Source of the DNA: Sphaerulina vaccinii | Taxonomy: Eukaryota; Ascomycota; Dothideomycetes; Mycosphaerellales; Mycosphaerellaceae | NCBI GenBank assembly: GCA_022570795.1 | Contig: JAKUDP010000011.1 | Coordinates: 186,001 to 250,000 of the forward strand | DNA: 64,000 nucleotides | Direction of reading: 5' to 3' | Shown: in pieces, positions 1-9,196 of the stretch | Numbering within the stretch: position 1 is the first letter of the stretch | Layout: every line of letters starts with the position of its first letter | Translations under genes and position numbers: made by a program | The notes under the pieces: generated by a model | What the model saw: only the letters and a program-made list of their open reading frames with translations | Databases searched by the model: none | What the model was told of the DNA's origin: nothing

Positions 1-220
1 GCGCACAGCCTTGTCTACGAACAGGTGCCATACGCCACACAAGGCTCGGTTCGCCTTCATCATGCAAGGCTTACATTTAAAACTGCACAGCGTTTCTCAC
101 TTTCTGAAAGCGACAACGGAAGTCTCGCAAACCTTTGAGCTGAGTTTGCATGCAACGATAACACAGTTTTGAGTATCGCGCCGAACGCAATCGCCTAGTC
201 TGCAAACAAGCTTCGATACG
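1..220. promoter_or_regulatory. upstream region of the first gene
   Basis: Non-coding stretch before the ATG at 221. I see no gene on either strand: the minus-strand frame running through it is antisense to the following gene. It presumably holds the promoter and 5' UTR of the 853-residue protein, but I see no clear TATA box. Confidence 0.3.
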
Positions 221-2782
221 ATGTCAATCACACATGGCGGGCAAGCCTTTCGGCTACTTCCTGCAAGTGCCGTTCCCGATGGTCCGCAATGGCAAATGGA
301 CATCCCCGGACTTACAAACCTGCTACTCAGTGCTGGCGCGCATGGTTTGAAGCAACTAGCACTCGCTGGCGTAGATCCACACACGATTGGGTGTCTGCTC
401 ATGATCGGGGAGCTGACTCCAGCCTCGGCGGAATACCGGAACCGCTTGAATGTCGTACGGCGACAGCAACGTGCATCGAAACTATGGCTCTTCAAGGCGA
501 TAGAGATTGGAGCTGCCACAAACTTCCTCGCTGATGAGTTGCTCAAGCGAAGAGCAGGCGAGAATGTGCTTGCACTTCTCTCAGCCGTGATGCCAATCCT
601 GTCCGAGAACAACTACACAGACACAATCTCGATGCTTTTTTCTCTCAACAACATAGCTGCCGATAGTACTCCTGGTGTTGGGCAACTGCAACGTCTTCGA
701 GCTGCCCTGATGCCTTTCACGAACGCACTCGAGGTCAAAAACAAAGTATTACAATATCACATGCTTTTCCGACAGCACTGCGCTGGGCACTCAGATCCAA
801 ATATCGGAGTGCCGGACCCCTCGAGCATTGCACAGCTGGTACTTACATTTTGCAAGATGGTGGTCAGCGTCGAGCCCTTCCGACTTATCTATCGTGGACT
901 GCCTGGAGCCGCATGGGCTGCAGCGTACTCTTGGGATATTCTAGGGCTAGAGACTTGCCTCATGATACGATCAGCAGCCGGCGACATGCCAATTCCAATC
1001 AGTTCCAACTACGAGAGCGCAAAGGTCGTTTTCTACCTGGGAGATGGCATCGAAGCAGGGGTTGAATTGTGGCGCGAAGGCGAGAAAGAAAGCGTGATCA
1101 ATACAGCTTGCGTGGAGCCAGATGGCCTACAATGGACTGTTGACTGCGATGTGGTCAACTATCTCACAGGCCACCACCCTTGTCTAGCCGACACTCTGCT
1201 GCAACATAAGCTTTCCGAGTTCACTGCGGCGAAGACCCTTGACTGTGTCGCACAGCTTTCACATGACTTGTCATACACGGTCAATCGCGTTCGCAATGCG
1301 CCTGCAGTCACACTGCCGCATGGTCTCATGACATACCAACGATCGGTTCTCGCGTCAGCTCAGAAACGAGCGTTGCACATTCTGCGCGCATTAGGATTCT
1401 CCACCCCCGACTTTGAGAACTTTCTGACCGCCGACGATGGTTCCACCATTGGACTGACCCACGATGCAAGTAGTCGCCGGGCTTCTCGATCATCCGTCTC
1501 ATCTCCGTCGCGTAAACAGTCTCAGATCATGGAGCAGATCGAGAATGCCAACCAGACCTCTAATTACTGGGAACACGCAGCTCTGCACACTGGATCTGCT
1601 TGGTGGTCTCCACAGCTTGAACTTGGTCTTGAACGCTTCATAGACGCTTGGGAATCGGCTGATGGAAACGTCACAGAGCAGTGGCTTGACGTGAGCGCTC
1701 TTATAAGAACAGTCAAAAATGCTGTTCTGTTCGCATCATATTTGGCCTTCACCAATTGGCATGTATCCCTACGCAAGATGTCTGTACGGTTTTTCTCGGG
1801 CGACGTGCAATCTGATGGCGGAACCAACGGGAACATCAACTCCAACAATAATATGAGGAAAATTCAGATGTTCTGCACAGCGCAAACATCACCGGAGCCA
1901 CTGTTTTGGTCTTTCGGCCAGGAGCTGAATGGATTGGTACTTTTGCGACACATACCTCTATCACTTGGCCTTCGGGACATGGATGGGATTCTTATCACAT
2001 TCCGCGCAGGCCAGATTCTCTACGATGGAGAAAGATGTGCAGAGATCTGTCCTCCAGACTTTGTTCGTCCGACCGGCTTCACTGGAATAGCTAGCTCATC
2101 CCCAGTCATGGCACCACATTGTGTTACCTCTTCATTGAAGATGACCTCGCATTGTCGACTGAACGAGGGACGCGTCTTCGTCGCGACCGAGGTCGTACAA
2201 AGGAGCGCGGACAGGGAAGCGCAGAAGTATCCCATGAGACCCACTGTCGCCAAGATCAGTCCCGAGCTCATAGGAGAAGCCTTGTCGACTTTACTGATCA
2301 CTATGCCATGCCAGCACTGGGACGAGGAAGACAATACACAAGCTGCGCCCATCCGTAAAGATGCCTTTGTCTGGCATGAAGGTCTCACACTTTCCACGCC
2401 TGTGCATACGCTGGACTCGTCAATCAAGGCAAAATCCGTGCGGAACTTCGCAAGTGGCACCACTCCATCAGCGCAGACCACTACAACGTACCGTGTCTTT
2501 TATCAAGCTGTCGAGGGTCACGATCTGGGACAGTGGCTCGCACTGCACACCTCCACAACAGACCCATTATTGAGTGTACTGCAGCGCGGGTGTTGCTTAT
2601 CTTGTACTTTGGACCATATAAATGAGTTCAAGCGCGTGTATCCGGAACGGCAAACAGAAGATGTCAGTATTATCTGTGGCGGAGTAGACTTCGATGGTCG
2701 TACAACGTGTTGGGATGGCGAAACATTGGTTCCAGAGTATCTTCGAAGACGCACAACAATGCAGGAGCCCGAGGGCGGCTGA
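221..2782 (+). CDS. large fungal protein of unknown function
   Basis: Single-exon frame of 853 residues starting at the ATG at 221 and ending TGA. The composition is even and protein-like throughout, with no signal peptide and no membrane segment. A middle portion (about residues 215-330) has alternating hydrophobic strands and reads like a folded alpha/beta domain. A Ser/Arg-rich linker (about 415-440) looks phosphorylatable and may separate two halves. The C-terminal part ends in a charged tail rich in Arg and Glu. I do not recognise the family. It resembles the long ascomycete proteins of unknown function that many genomes encode, but I see no catalytic motif to support a role. The next gene lies downstream on the same strand and looks unrelated. 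Confidence 0.75.
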   Translation: MSITHGGQAFRLLPASAVPDGPQWQMDIPGLTNLLLSAGAHGLKQLALAGVDPHTIGCLLMIGELTPASAEYRNRLNVVRRQQRASKLWLFKAIEIGAATNFLADELLKRRAGENVLALLSAVMPILSENNYTDTISMLFSLNNIAADSTPGVGQLQRLRAALMPFTNALEVKNKVLQYHMLFRQHCAGHSDPNIGVPDPSSIAQLVLTFCKMVVSVEPFRLIYRGLPGAAWAAAYSWDILGLETCLMIRSAAGDMPIPISSNYESAKVVFYLGDGIEAGVELWREGEKESVINTACVEPDGLQWTVDCDVVNYLTGHHPCLADTLLQHKLSEFTAAKTLDCVAQLSHDLSYTVNRVRNAPAVTLPHGLMTYQRSVLASAQKRALHILRALGFSTPDFENFLTADDGSTIGLTHDASSRRASRSSVSSPSRKQSQIMEQIENANQTSNYWEHAALHTGSAWWSPQLELGLERFIDAWESADGNVTEQWLDVSALIRTVKNAVLFASYLAFTNWHVSLRKMSVRFFSGDVQSDGGTNGNINSNNNMRKIQMFCTAQTSPEPLFWSFGQELNGLVLLRHIPLSLGLRDMDGILITFRAGQILYDGERCAEICPPDFVRPTGFTGIASSSPVMAPHCVTSSLKMTSHCRLNEGRVFVATEVVQRSADREAQKYPMRPTVAKISPELIGEALSTLLITMPCQHWDEEDNTQAAPIRKDAFVWHEGLTLSTPVHTLDSSIKAKSVRNFASGTTPSAQTTTTYRVFYQAVEGHDLGQWLALHTSTTDPLLSVLQRGCCLSCTLDHINEFKRVYPERQTEDVSIICGGVDFDGRTTCWDGETLVPEYLRRRTTMQEPEGG

Positions 2783-3217
2783 TTGACTGGCAATGAATTG
2801 TTGTTTGCTTTGCTATAAATGCAGCTTGTGTCACTTAACACCTGAAATACTCGGGCGCACTTCGCTACTGAGTGAGTAGAAGCGGGAGCAAGTTGTGATG
2901 TTCTTGATAGATATACCTTTTGCCACGTGCAATGGGTCACAAGATAAAGCGGACGGCTGAGCTTTCTAGCGAGTAACAAAGCTCTAATCATGGCGTGATT
3001 GATCGCATGTTCTGTGGTATGCAATGGTTGCCTTCAGATCCATGCTACCAATAAGCTGCGACCTTAATATGCGAGGTTAATGCAAGCCTCTATAAACCTT
3101 GCATCCTTCCCAGCCTGGTCGCAGAAATCGCACTTCCGGAATCGCTTGCAAAATTCTGCACCGCACTCATATAAGTGAAAAGACTCGAACTTCACTCAAC
3201 AACAACACCGCAAAGCT
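2783..3217. other. intergenic gap, nothing recognised
   Basis: About 435 bases between the stop of the unknown protein and the start of the D-amino-acid oxidase. Short frames here lack good starts and look random. It should hold the terminator of one gene and the promoter of the next; I see no distinct motif. Confidence 0.4.
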
Positions 3218-4679
3218 ATGGCTCATGATATTGCCGTATTGGGGTAAAGGTACTTCGCAATCACTATCTGAAACACGCTAACCTTCTTCTAGTGCCGGCG
3301 TCATTGGACTGACCGTGGCTCTTCGACTGACGGAGTCCAAGTCAATCTTTCAGTACAACATAACGATCGTAGCAGAGCACTTACCAGGCGATGAGTCGGC
3401 ATACTACACATCGCCCTGGGCAGGTGCCAACTACTTGCCAATGGGCTTCGACGGATCTCCATCGCAGCAATATGAAATAGATACAGCTCCATTCCTATGG
3501 CGGCTGACTGATGAGGTTCCTGAGGCTGGCGTGCGACTGTCGCGTGAGTTGAACTTCCAGGTTGATTGTTGCAGTGCTAAAAGTCGAAAGCTGTAACGCT
3601 TTTGAATCGACTCAAAGATCACGAGGATGCCAACTGGTGCGCTGGCCTCCATACCGCGAAGCCGTGGTACACTACATGTGTCAGAAACGTGAGTAATGTG
3701 ACTTTGAGAAGCTGTGCAGAACTTACAGCTGCTAGTTCCGTTCCATGGAGAATAAAGAACTGCCTGAAGGCTATGACACTGGCAATCAGTTTGACAGCAT
3801 GTGCATAAATGTGCCTCAGTATCTTTCCTGGCTCTATAAGCAGCTTCTTGATCGCGGAGTTCATTTCAAAAGAAAGCGAGTCACGCATATTACCGAAGTG
3901 GCTCAATGTCACAAGAGTGGCAATGCGGAGGTAGTTGTGAACTGCACCGGGTTTGAGGCGTACTCACTAGGAGGCGTGGAAGATAAGACTGTGTATCCTG
4001 CACGTGGCCAAATCTGCTTGGTACGAAACGAGGCGCCACGGGGACTTCTTACCACGAGCGGCACGGACGATGGTGTGGGTGAGGTTATGTACGTGCAACC
4101 ACGTTTCGAAGGTAAGTGCCCCAGTGACAATGGCAACGGAGACGAGCTGACAAGACTCAAGGAGGCACGGTTCTGGGCGGCACATACCAGAAGCATTCGT
4201 GGTCCACTGATGTTGATGAGGGACAGGCAGAGCGGATCATGAAACGCTGCATTGAGTTATGCCCAGAACTGACAGGCGGTAAAGGCATCGAAGCACTAGA
4301 TGTGATTCGTCATACAGTCGGCCTCAGGCCTGTGAGAGAAGATGGTCCTCGAGTCGAAATCGAAATGTTTGACAAGATGCCAGTCGTGCATTGCTACGGG
4401 CATGGTGGCTATGGATGTATGTTAGCCGCGTGGCAATTCTATCGACCTTAAAACTGACTTCTGCTAGATCAATGCTCATACGGTAGCGCGATCAAGGTTC
4501 AACAACTAATTGAGCAACAACTTGGCCTTCTCGCGAAGCCTGAAGGTATGTCTCGACAAATACGAAGCGGAACTACAGCCACCTCTCATGCGTACTACAG
4601 ATACAGCGAAGGGCACATGGACAAGCACATTCGTGCGCATCGCCGGAGCTCTGCGTCTGGTTTGACTTGTCGGCGCTAA
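3218..4679 (+). CDS. D-amino-acid oxidase (FAD-dependent), six exons
   Basis: Oxidatively deaminates D-amino acids to 2-oxo acids with H2O2 release, usually in peroxisomes. My exon model is 3218-3243, 3293-3543, 3618-3688, 3736-4111, 4162-4416 and 4468-4679, giving 396 residues in one continuous frame. Exon 1 joined to exon 2 gives the Rossmann FAD motif GAGVIG near residue 10. Next come the family signature SPWAGANY, then NFRSMENKELPEGYDTG, the substrate-binding Arg block GLRPVRED, and the C-terminal flavin motif YGHGGYGYQ. The last is formed only when intron 5 is removed, which supports the model. The acceptor of exon 3 (after CTCAAAG) is the least certain junction. The C-terminus reads SGLTCRR, with no clear SRL/SKL peroxisome signal, so the last exon end may be wrong or the enzyme may be cytosolic. 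Confidence 0.9.
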
Positions 4680-5090
4680 CTGGGAGACTTGTTGTCCTAT
4701 AGCAAGGCTGTGGGTCACTGGACGATTTAGGTACCATAGACGCACTATTTTCTGTTGTTCATCCCTTAGCACCTTCTCATAACACACACTTGAGCGTAGA
4801 CGACGAGTAGCCCTCCTGTGCTCGGAGTATTGAGAGCACAAAGATTGCGGACCTCATGTCGGTGTTCAGGCCCAATCATGTTGTGGTTTCAATTCGGCTC
4901 TGTTCGTGGCGTTTCCTGGGGGACTTTTCAGTAGGACGTGTGTTGACAGTGCAATTTGGCATTCGGGTATTCCAGGGTCCTGGAAAGTATACGTATATGA
5001 CCAATAGCCATAGGCGTGATGAGTCTGAGCTAAGGTAGACGTCGTGTTGAAGGTGAACAGACGCTATTTATTGAACTGTTCTTCTGGTAC
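4680..5090. other. convergent 3' intergenic region
   Basis: About 410 bases between the oxidase (plus strand) and the AAA ATPase (minus strand), which converge here. I see only short chance frames. It presumably carries both 3' UTRs and poly(A) sites. Confidence 0.4.
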
Positions 5091-7233
5091 CTAGTGCCCA
5101 TTAACACCATTAGTGCCATTCACGCCCTTCGCGCCATTGACAGCCTGCTCACTCTTATCGCCCATCTCAAGTTCACTCTCAAACTCCTCCTGAATAGTAA
5201 TAACCTGCTGTAACTTCTTCTGGTCCAACTTCTCACCCTTGAACTGCGCCAAACTCTTCGCCGTCCTAATAACATTCTTGATCTGTCGTCCATTAATGTT
5301 CGCCTGAGCTAGAACTTCACAACCCGCATCATCGACATTCTCATCCCGCAAAAAGTGTTTCCAGATTTTGGTACGGCTGTCGACAGTAAGGTCGTTGTAT
5401 TTCAACGGGACGTGGATGCGCGACTTGAAAGCATCGTCGAATGTGTTGACTCTGTTCGAGGTGAGGAATAGGATACCTTCGTAGTATTCTAGAACGCGGA
5501 GGAAGATGCTGACGAGGGAGTTGCGTTCCATGTCGTGGAGAGATCGGCGTTCGAGGAAGACGTCTGCTTCGTCAATGAGGAGAACGGCTTTCCAGGTACT
5601 GGCCATGTCCAAGATCTTGGTAAGACGTTCGTCGAGTGTCTCTGAGTTGGTGCCAAGATCGCCAGAGGAGACCATGTACAGTGGACGCTTGCAGTACTCG
5701 GCTACAGTTTCTGCTGTGAGGGTTTTGCCGACACCAGGAGGTCCGTGTAGTACCATGATGAGGCCTTTGCCTTTTCCTTTCACGATGTCGTCGAAGTCGC
5801 TACGCTGATCAGCGTGGTTGGCAACTAGTGCCTGTACCAGATCTTTCTGCGCTGCTGGCAGGACTAGCTGGTCGAAACAGTCTGGGTTCCAGGCTGGTGG
5901 CATAAGCTTATCGACGAAGAACTCGAACCACTTCTTCTCGGTAAAGGAGAATCCGCGGACCATGGCACTGGCCAAAAGGCATTGATCATCGGTCAGAGGA
6001 TCGACATCCAGCACGTCCTGTGGCACAAGCTCAGTCGAATGGTCATCCTCGATCTCGTCGTACTCATCGTAGTCTCCATAGTTGTTGCTTCGATGACGCT
6101 TTTTGCGCTTGTCCTCGGCAGACTTGAAGGGATTGACAGTGAAAGCGCGATTGGCGTTGAGACGATGATGTGTCTTGGTGTCAATGACAACACGACCATC
6201 CACATTGAACCGGCTGGGTCCACAGGATGTGTATGCCAGGGCAATGCCCGAATAGCGCTGAAAATGCATTCCGGCGAGCTCTTCAAACCGTCTGCCGCGA
6301 GCTACGAGCTGATTTTTGACATCTTCTGGTGCTGGATGATATGACAGTGGGAAGGCTTCGAGTCCACTGATTTTCTCAGCACCATTGAATGCCGAGACGA
6401 ACTGAGCGCCACCACGCGTGCCGAAGTCCTCGCCATCAAAGTCGACTGACTCAGTGGCTAGCTGCAGTCCAGGACTGTTACCACAGACGTACTGATAGCT
6501 GACTAGCTTGAAGACGCGCGGCTGTCCAAGCACAGTACCATACACAAGATCGCCGGGTCTGTAGATAGTCCAGAGATGCTGGTAGGACGTCAGACCTTGC
6601 TCTCGCAGGTTCTCGCTCTCTTCAATTGTGTCCTCAAATTGTTCGTAGATGAAGTCGAGAAGCAATTGGAGGTGTGCAATAGCTTCCTCGTCCTCGAGCT
6701 TCTCGCCAGCTTCCTCCAGCTCATCCTTATAGTGGTACAAGACGCGATATGGAGCGTCGATAGTGATCTCTTTGGTCTGGAAAGAGATGCCTGGGAAATC
6801 GCCGATTGTGTCGCGTAGAATGTCTTTCAGATGCTGAGAGTTGATCTGAAGACTGATCTTTTGCACCTGCTTATTGTCGTGATACATATGACGTACAAGG
6901 CAGAGCGCAAACTTGCTCCACCAGTTGACTTGGTCTGGCACCTCTTCATCGACAGTCTCGGTGAAGTATGCCTTGCCTTTGCACAGTCAGTACCCTTCAG
7001 AACATAACTGGTAGAAGTAACATACCTTGCTCGGTGTACTTCTTGTCAATATGCTTGAGTGACGCCTGCATCTCGCCTTCCTCAATCTCCTTGAGCTTCT
7101 GTGCCTCCTCATCATTCAGATCTGGGTTCTCGACGACGACGCCGTCGACTGTGCGGCTGGAGCGGCTGGCAAGCTGCTTGCGAGGCGCCATACCACCAGT
7201 CGACTTGCGAGCGGTCTGCTTGGTTCGTGCCAT
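5091..7233 (-). CDS. AAA+ ATPase with histone H3 tail-like N-terminus
   Basis: Two exons, complement(5091-6976, 7026-7233), joined at a GTATGT..AAAG intron, give 697 residues. The C-terminal half is an AAA+ module: Walker A GPPGVGKT near residues 481-488, Walker B LLIDEAD near 535-541, then sensor-1 LTSNR and a downstream helical lid. Before it lies a long N-terminal domain (about 85-400) typical of fungal AAA ATPases of unknown substrate, followed by a charged KKRHR/acidic linker. The tail is Gly/Asn-rich. The remarkable part is residues 2-24: [13 protein letters not shown], Met, APRKQLAS, Arg. This is the H3 tail with K14 changed to Met and K23 to Arg. The start chosen (7231-7233) has an excellent context (A at -3, G at +4). 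A weak in-frame ATG lies 27 codons upstream. ATP-driven remodelling is inferred from the fold; the chromatin link is inferred only from the tail. Confidence 0.93.
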
Positions 7234-8016
7234 GTTCGATGGAGGTATGTCAATATACTTCCTCAAATAGTCGTGATATATTTTGTCGAATGCTTCCTCG
7301 ATATCAAATGTCATGAAGCTGGGAGGTGTATGTATAGGGAAGTAGGTTGAAGCTGGAATCGATGAAATACTTATAGTTCAATACTCACCGGTAGAGGTGA
7401 AGTGGCACAGGAAGGCAACAGCCTCGCGGAGCCGTGCATGTGAAGCACCACTTGTCCCAGCTGATTGGATGCACAACAGCTGAGCACAATGAGTCGCAAG
7501 CTATACGGCCAATAAGAGTGGTGATAGATGAGTCCTCAGGCAGTGGAGGGCGGCGATATGAGTCGATAGAGGCTCTAGGCAGGCAGTGGTGCCTCAGAAG
7601 GATCACCGCAACACGTGCATTGTGGATACGGTGCAGGTCGTGATTTAGTTGCGAGGAGCTCTATCGTGTCGTCCAGACCAGAAATTGCCCCGAATATTGC
7701 ATTCGGTAACCACCATTTGTCTTGTGAGATGGATGTGGTGATGCACGGAGGTGAGATAGCATGTTGATGATGAGATGAAGTGAAGTGAGAAGTGAGGAAA
7801 GCCTTAGGCACCAACAGCGCCAAGAGATTACGGCTGCTGACTGATACCCGCTCTATACCATTGCGTCCGAGATTCCCATTCTTTGCCTTCGTCTTCCGTT
7901 CACGCATAAAAACCATCGCAATCGGCTCGAGAGGTATGATCTCCAGGCTGACCTGACCGCGGATAGCGATGCCCAAGCGCGCATGTCAAACACACCTCCC
8001 ACAAACAACGCCAGCC
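7234..8016 (-). promoter_or_regulatory. 5' UTR, 5' UTR intron and promoter of the H3-tail AAA gene
   Basis: Read on the minus strand, a consensus donor (GTGAGT, starting at 7388) and a CCCAG acceptor ending at 7319 suggest a 70-base intron in the 5' leader. It ends a few bases before the upstream ATG at 7312-7314. CCAAT pentamers lie at 7464-7468 (minus strand) and 7509-7513 (plus strand), 230-280 bases from the presumed start, a usual distance for a Hap-complex promoter. Minus-strand open frames through 7575-7976 look random. I see no second gene here. Confidence 0.45.
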
Positions 8017-8599
8017 TTAGACGCCTCTTTTACCCCCCGACGTCCAGTCCCGCGACGAATAGGACCATGCAGTACTCGTCTCGCCGTAAGGTACATATCC
8101 CTCGCCGCATATCAAGCCGGCTATACATTGACACATCACCATCAGATTGACCAGCGCAGCCACAGTAAGAGTTAATTGTATGATCATCTCTTTCTTATCC
8201 TCTTTCTGCTGCTCTTCCTTGGACTTGGTCACCGGCGCTTCTGGAGCAGGTTTATTCCTGTTCCAGAGTCCTTTCGCTCCTTTGATCCAATCCGTCACCA
8301 TCGGACTCTTGTAGACTGGAGGATCGACAATCAGTATGTGCTCAGGCGAGATTGGAGTGATTGCGAGACTTACGAACTAGGAAAATGCCGATGAAGAAAG
8401 TCGCCGGCACTTCTGAGGCCTCCCTCTTCTTGAGGATCGGGGAAAGGATGTAGATGGTCATCATTCTAGCAAAACCTAGCCAGCCAGCTACAGAAGATGC
8501 CGTCGTCTGTTTTTCTGAATGTGGAAAGTCATTCTCTTGTGAGTGACCCTTTTCCAGGTATGGAGAATCGCCCTGATGCGGCGGATCGGAGGATGCCAT
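8017..8599 (-). CDS. small membrane protein of unknown function
   Basis: Two exons, complement(8017-8315, 8374-8599), join through a GTAAGT..CCAG intron into 174 residues. The start MASSDPPHQ (ATG 8597-8599) has a good context. The N-terminal 45 residues are polar. A first hydrophobic segment (about 64-80, ATFFIGIFLVLYKSP region) spans the splice junction. A second, longer one (about 122-148, rich in Leu, Val, Met and Cys) ends LICGEGYVPYG. A Lys/Glu-rich loop, probably a short coiled coil, sits between them. The topology suggests a two-pass protein with a short Ser/Trp-rich tail. I do not recognise the family. Confidence 0.7.
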
Positions 8600-8646
8600 C
8601 TTGTATGATAATTTCAGCACATCAACGAGAGTATGGTATATAGATG

Positions 8647-8654
8647 TATTTATA
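8647..8654 (-). promoter_or_regulatory. possible TATA box
   Basis: On the minus strand the sequence TATAAATA lies about 48 bases upstream of the ATG of the small membrane protein. Position and sequence fit a core promoter element; no transcript start is known. Confidence 0.4.
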
Positions 8655-8667
8655 ATGCCGATTGTTG

Positions 8668-8970
8668 TTATGAGTGTGCGCAGATCTTGCCAAGGATATC
8701 AGGACCATGGTACTGTGTTGCTACAAACCTAGTCGCGAGGATCTGCGAAGAGGCATGGAGTTCATTATTCAATCTGTAGCAGATACCCCTTGTCAGACGA
8801 CTTCCTCCTCCCGTGTTCTCATAGCCACACTCAACGCAGTACCCGACATCGCGGTAGCACTCAAAGTAAAGACCGCCAACCTCGTATCATTGCATCTCAA
8901 AAGCCATCTCCCTATACACCAGACCTCTCTCCGTCGCCTGCGGCAAAATGACGTTCTTCATCTCCTCCAT
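8668..8970 (-). pseudogene. possible decayed small gene (one in-frame stop)
   Basis: A minus-strand frame starts at the ATG at 8970 with MEEMKNVILPQATERGLVYR, reaches a TGA at 8887-8889, then continues open for a further 72 codons. That part includes a Cys-rich stretch (ECYRDVGYCVECGYEN) and stops at 8668. The composition is more protein-like than the other frames. No intron cleanly removes the TGA. Two imperfect direct copies of a short segment (near 8700-8780 and 8967-9050) flank it. It may be a gene relic or simply chance. Confidence 0.25.
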
Positions 8971-9196
8971 GGTATTGCTGCAAACCTTGGTTGGCTCTAG
9001 TCATCAGTATCGTTGAAGAGGCATGGTCTAGGTAGCAGATATCTTGAGGGCTACGGCATAGCTATCTATGAATCAATATGCTGTGCAGAACGAGTGAGAC
9101 AAGAGTATCAGAATATCGCCACTTCTTAGTGAAGACAGAAAAGAGGCGCTGAAATTCTGCCTCTTCGAAGACGTTACTATCTCTATACATCCAGCA
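8971..9196. other. short intergenic stretch with a diverged repeat copy
   Basis: Contains the second diverged copy (near 8967-9050) of the segment at 8700-8780; shared blocks include CCATGGTA, CAAACCT and GAAGAGGCATGG. Otherwise I see nothing. Confidence 0.3.

Noticed and set aside
97..612. Minus-strand frame of 171 codons
   Set aside because: Antisense to the 853-residue gene; Ser/Cys-rich noise composition and no motif.
2020..3024. Minus-strand frames overlapping the first gene's 3' half
   Set aside because: Antisense shadows; codon pattern follows the plus-strand gene.
7575..7976. 133-codon minus-strand frame upstream of the AAA gene
   Set aside because: No good start, no motif; lies in the promoter region.
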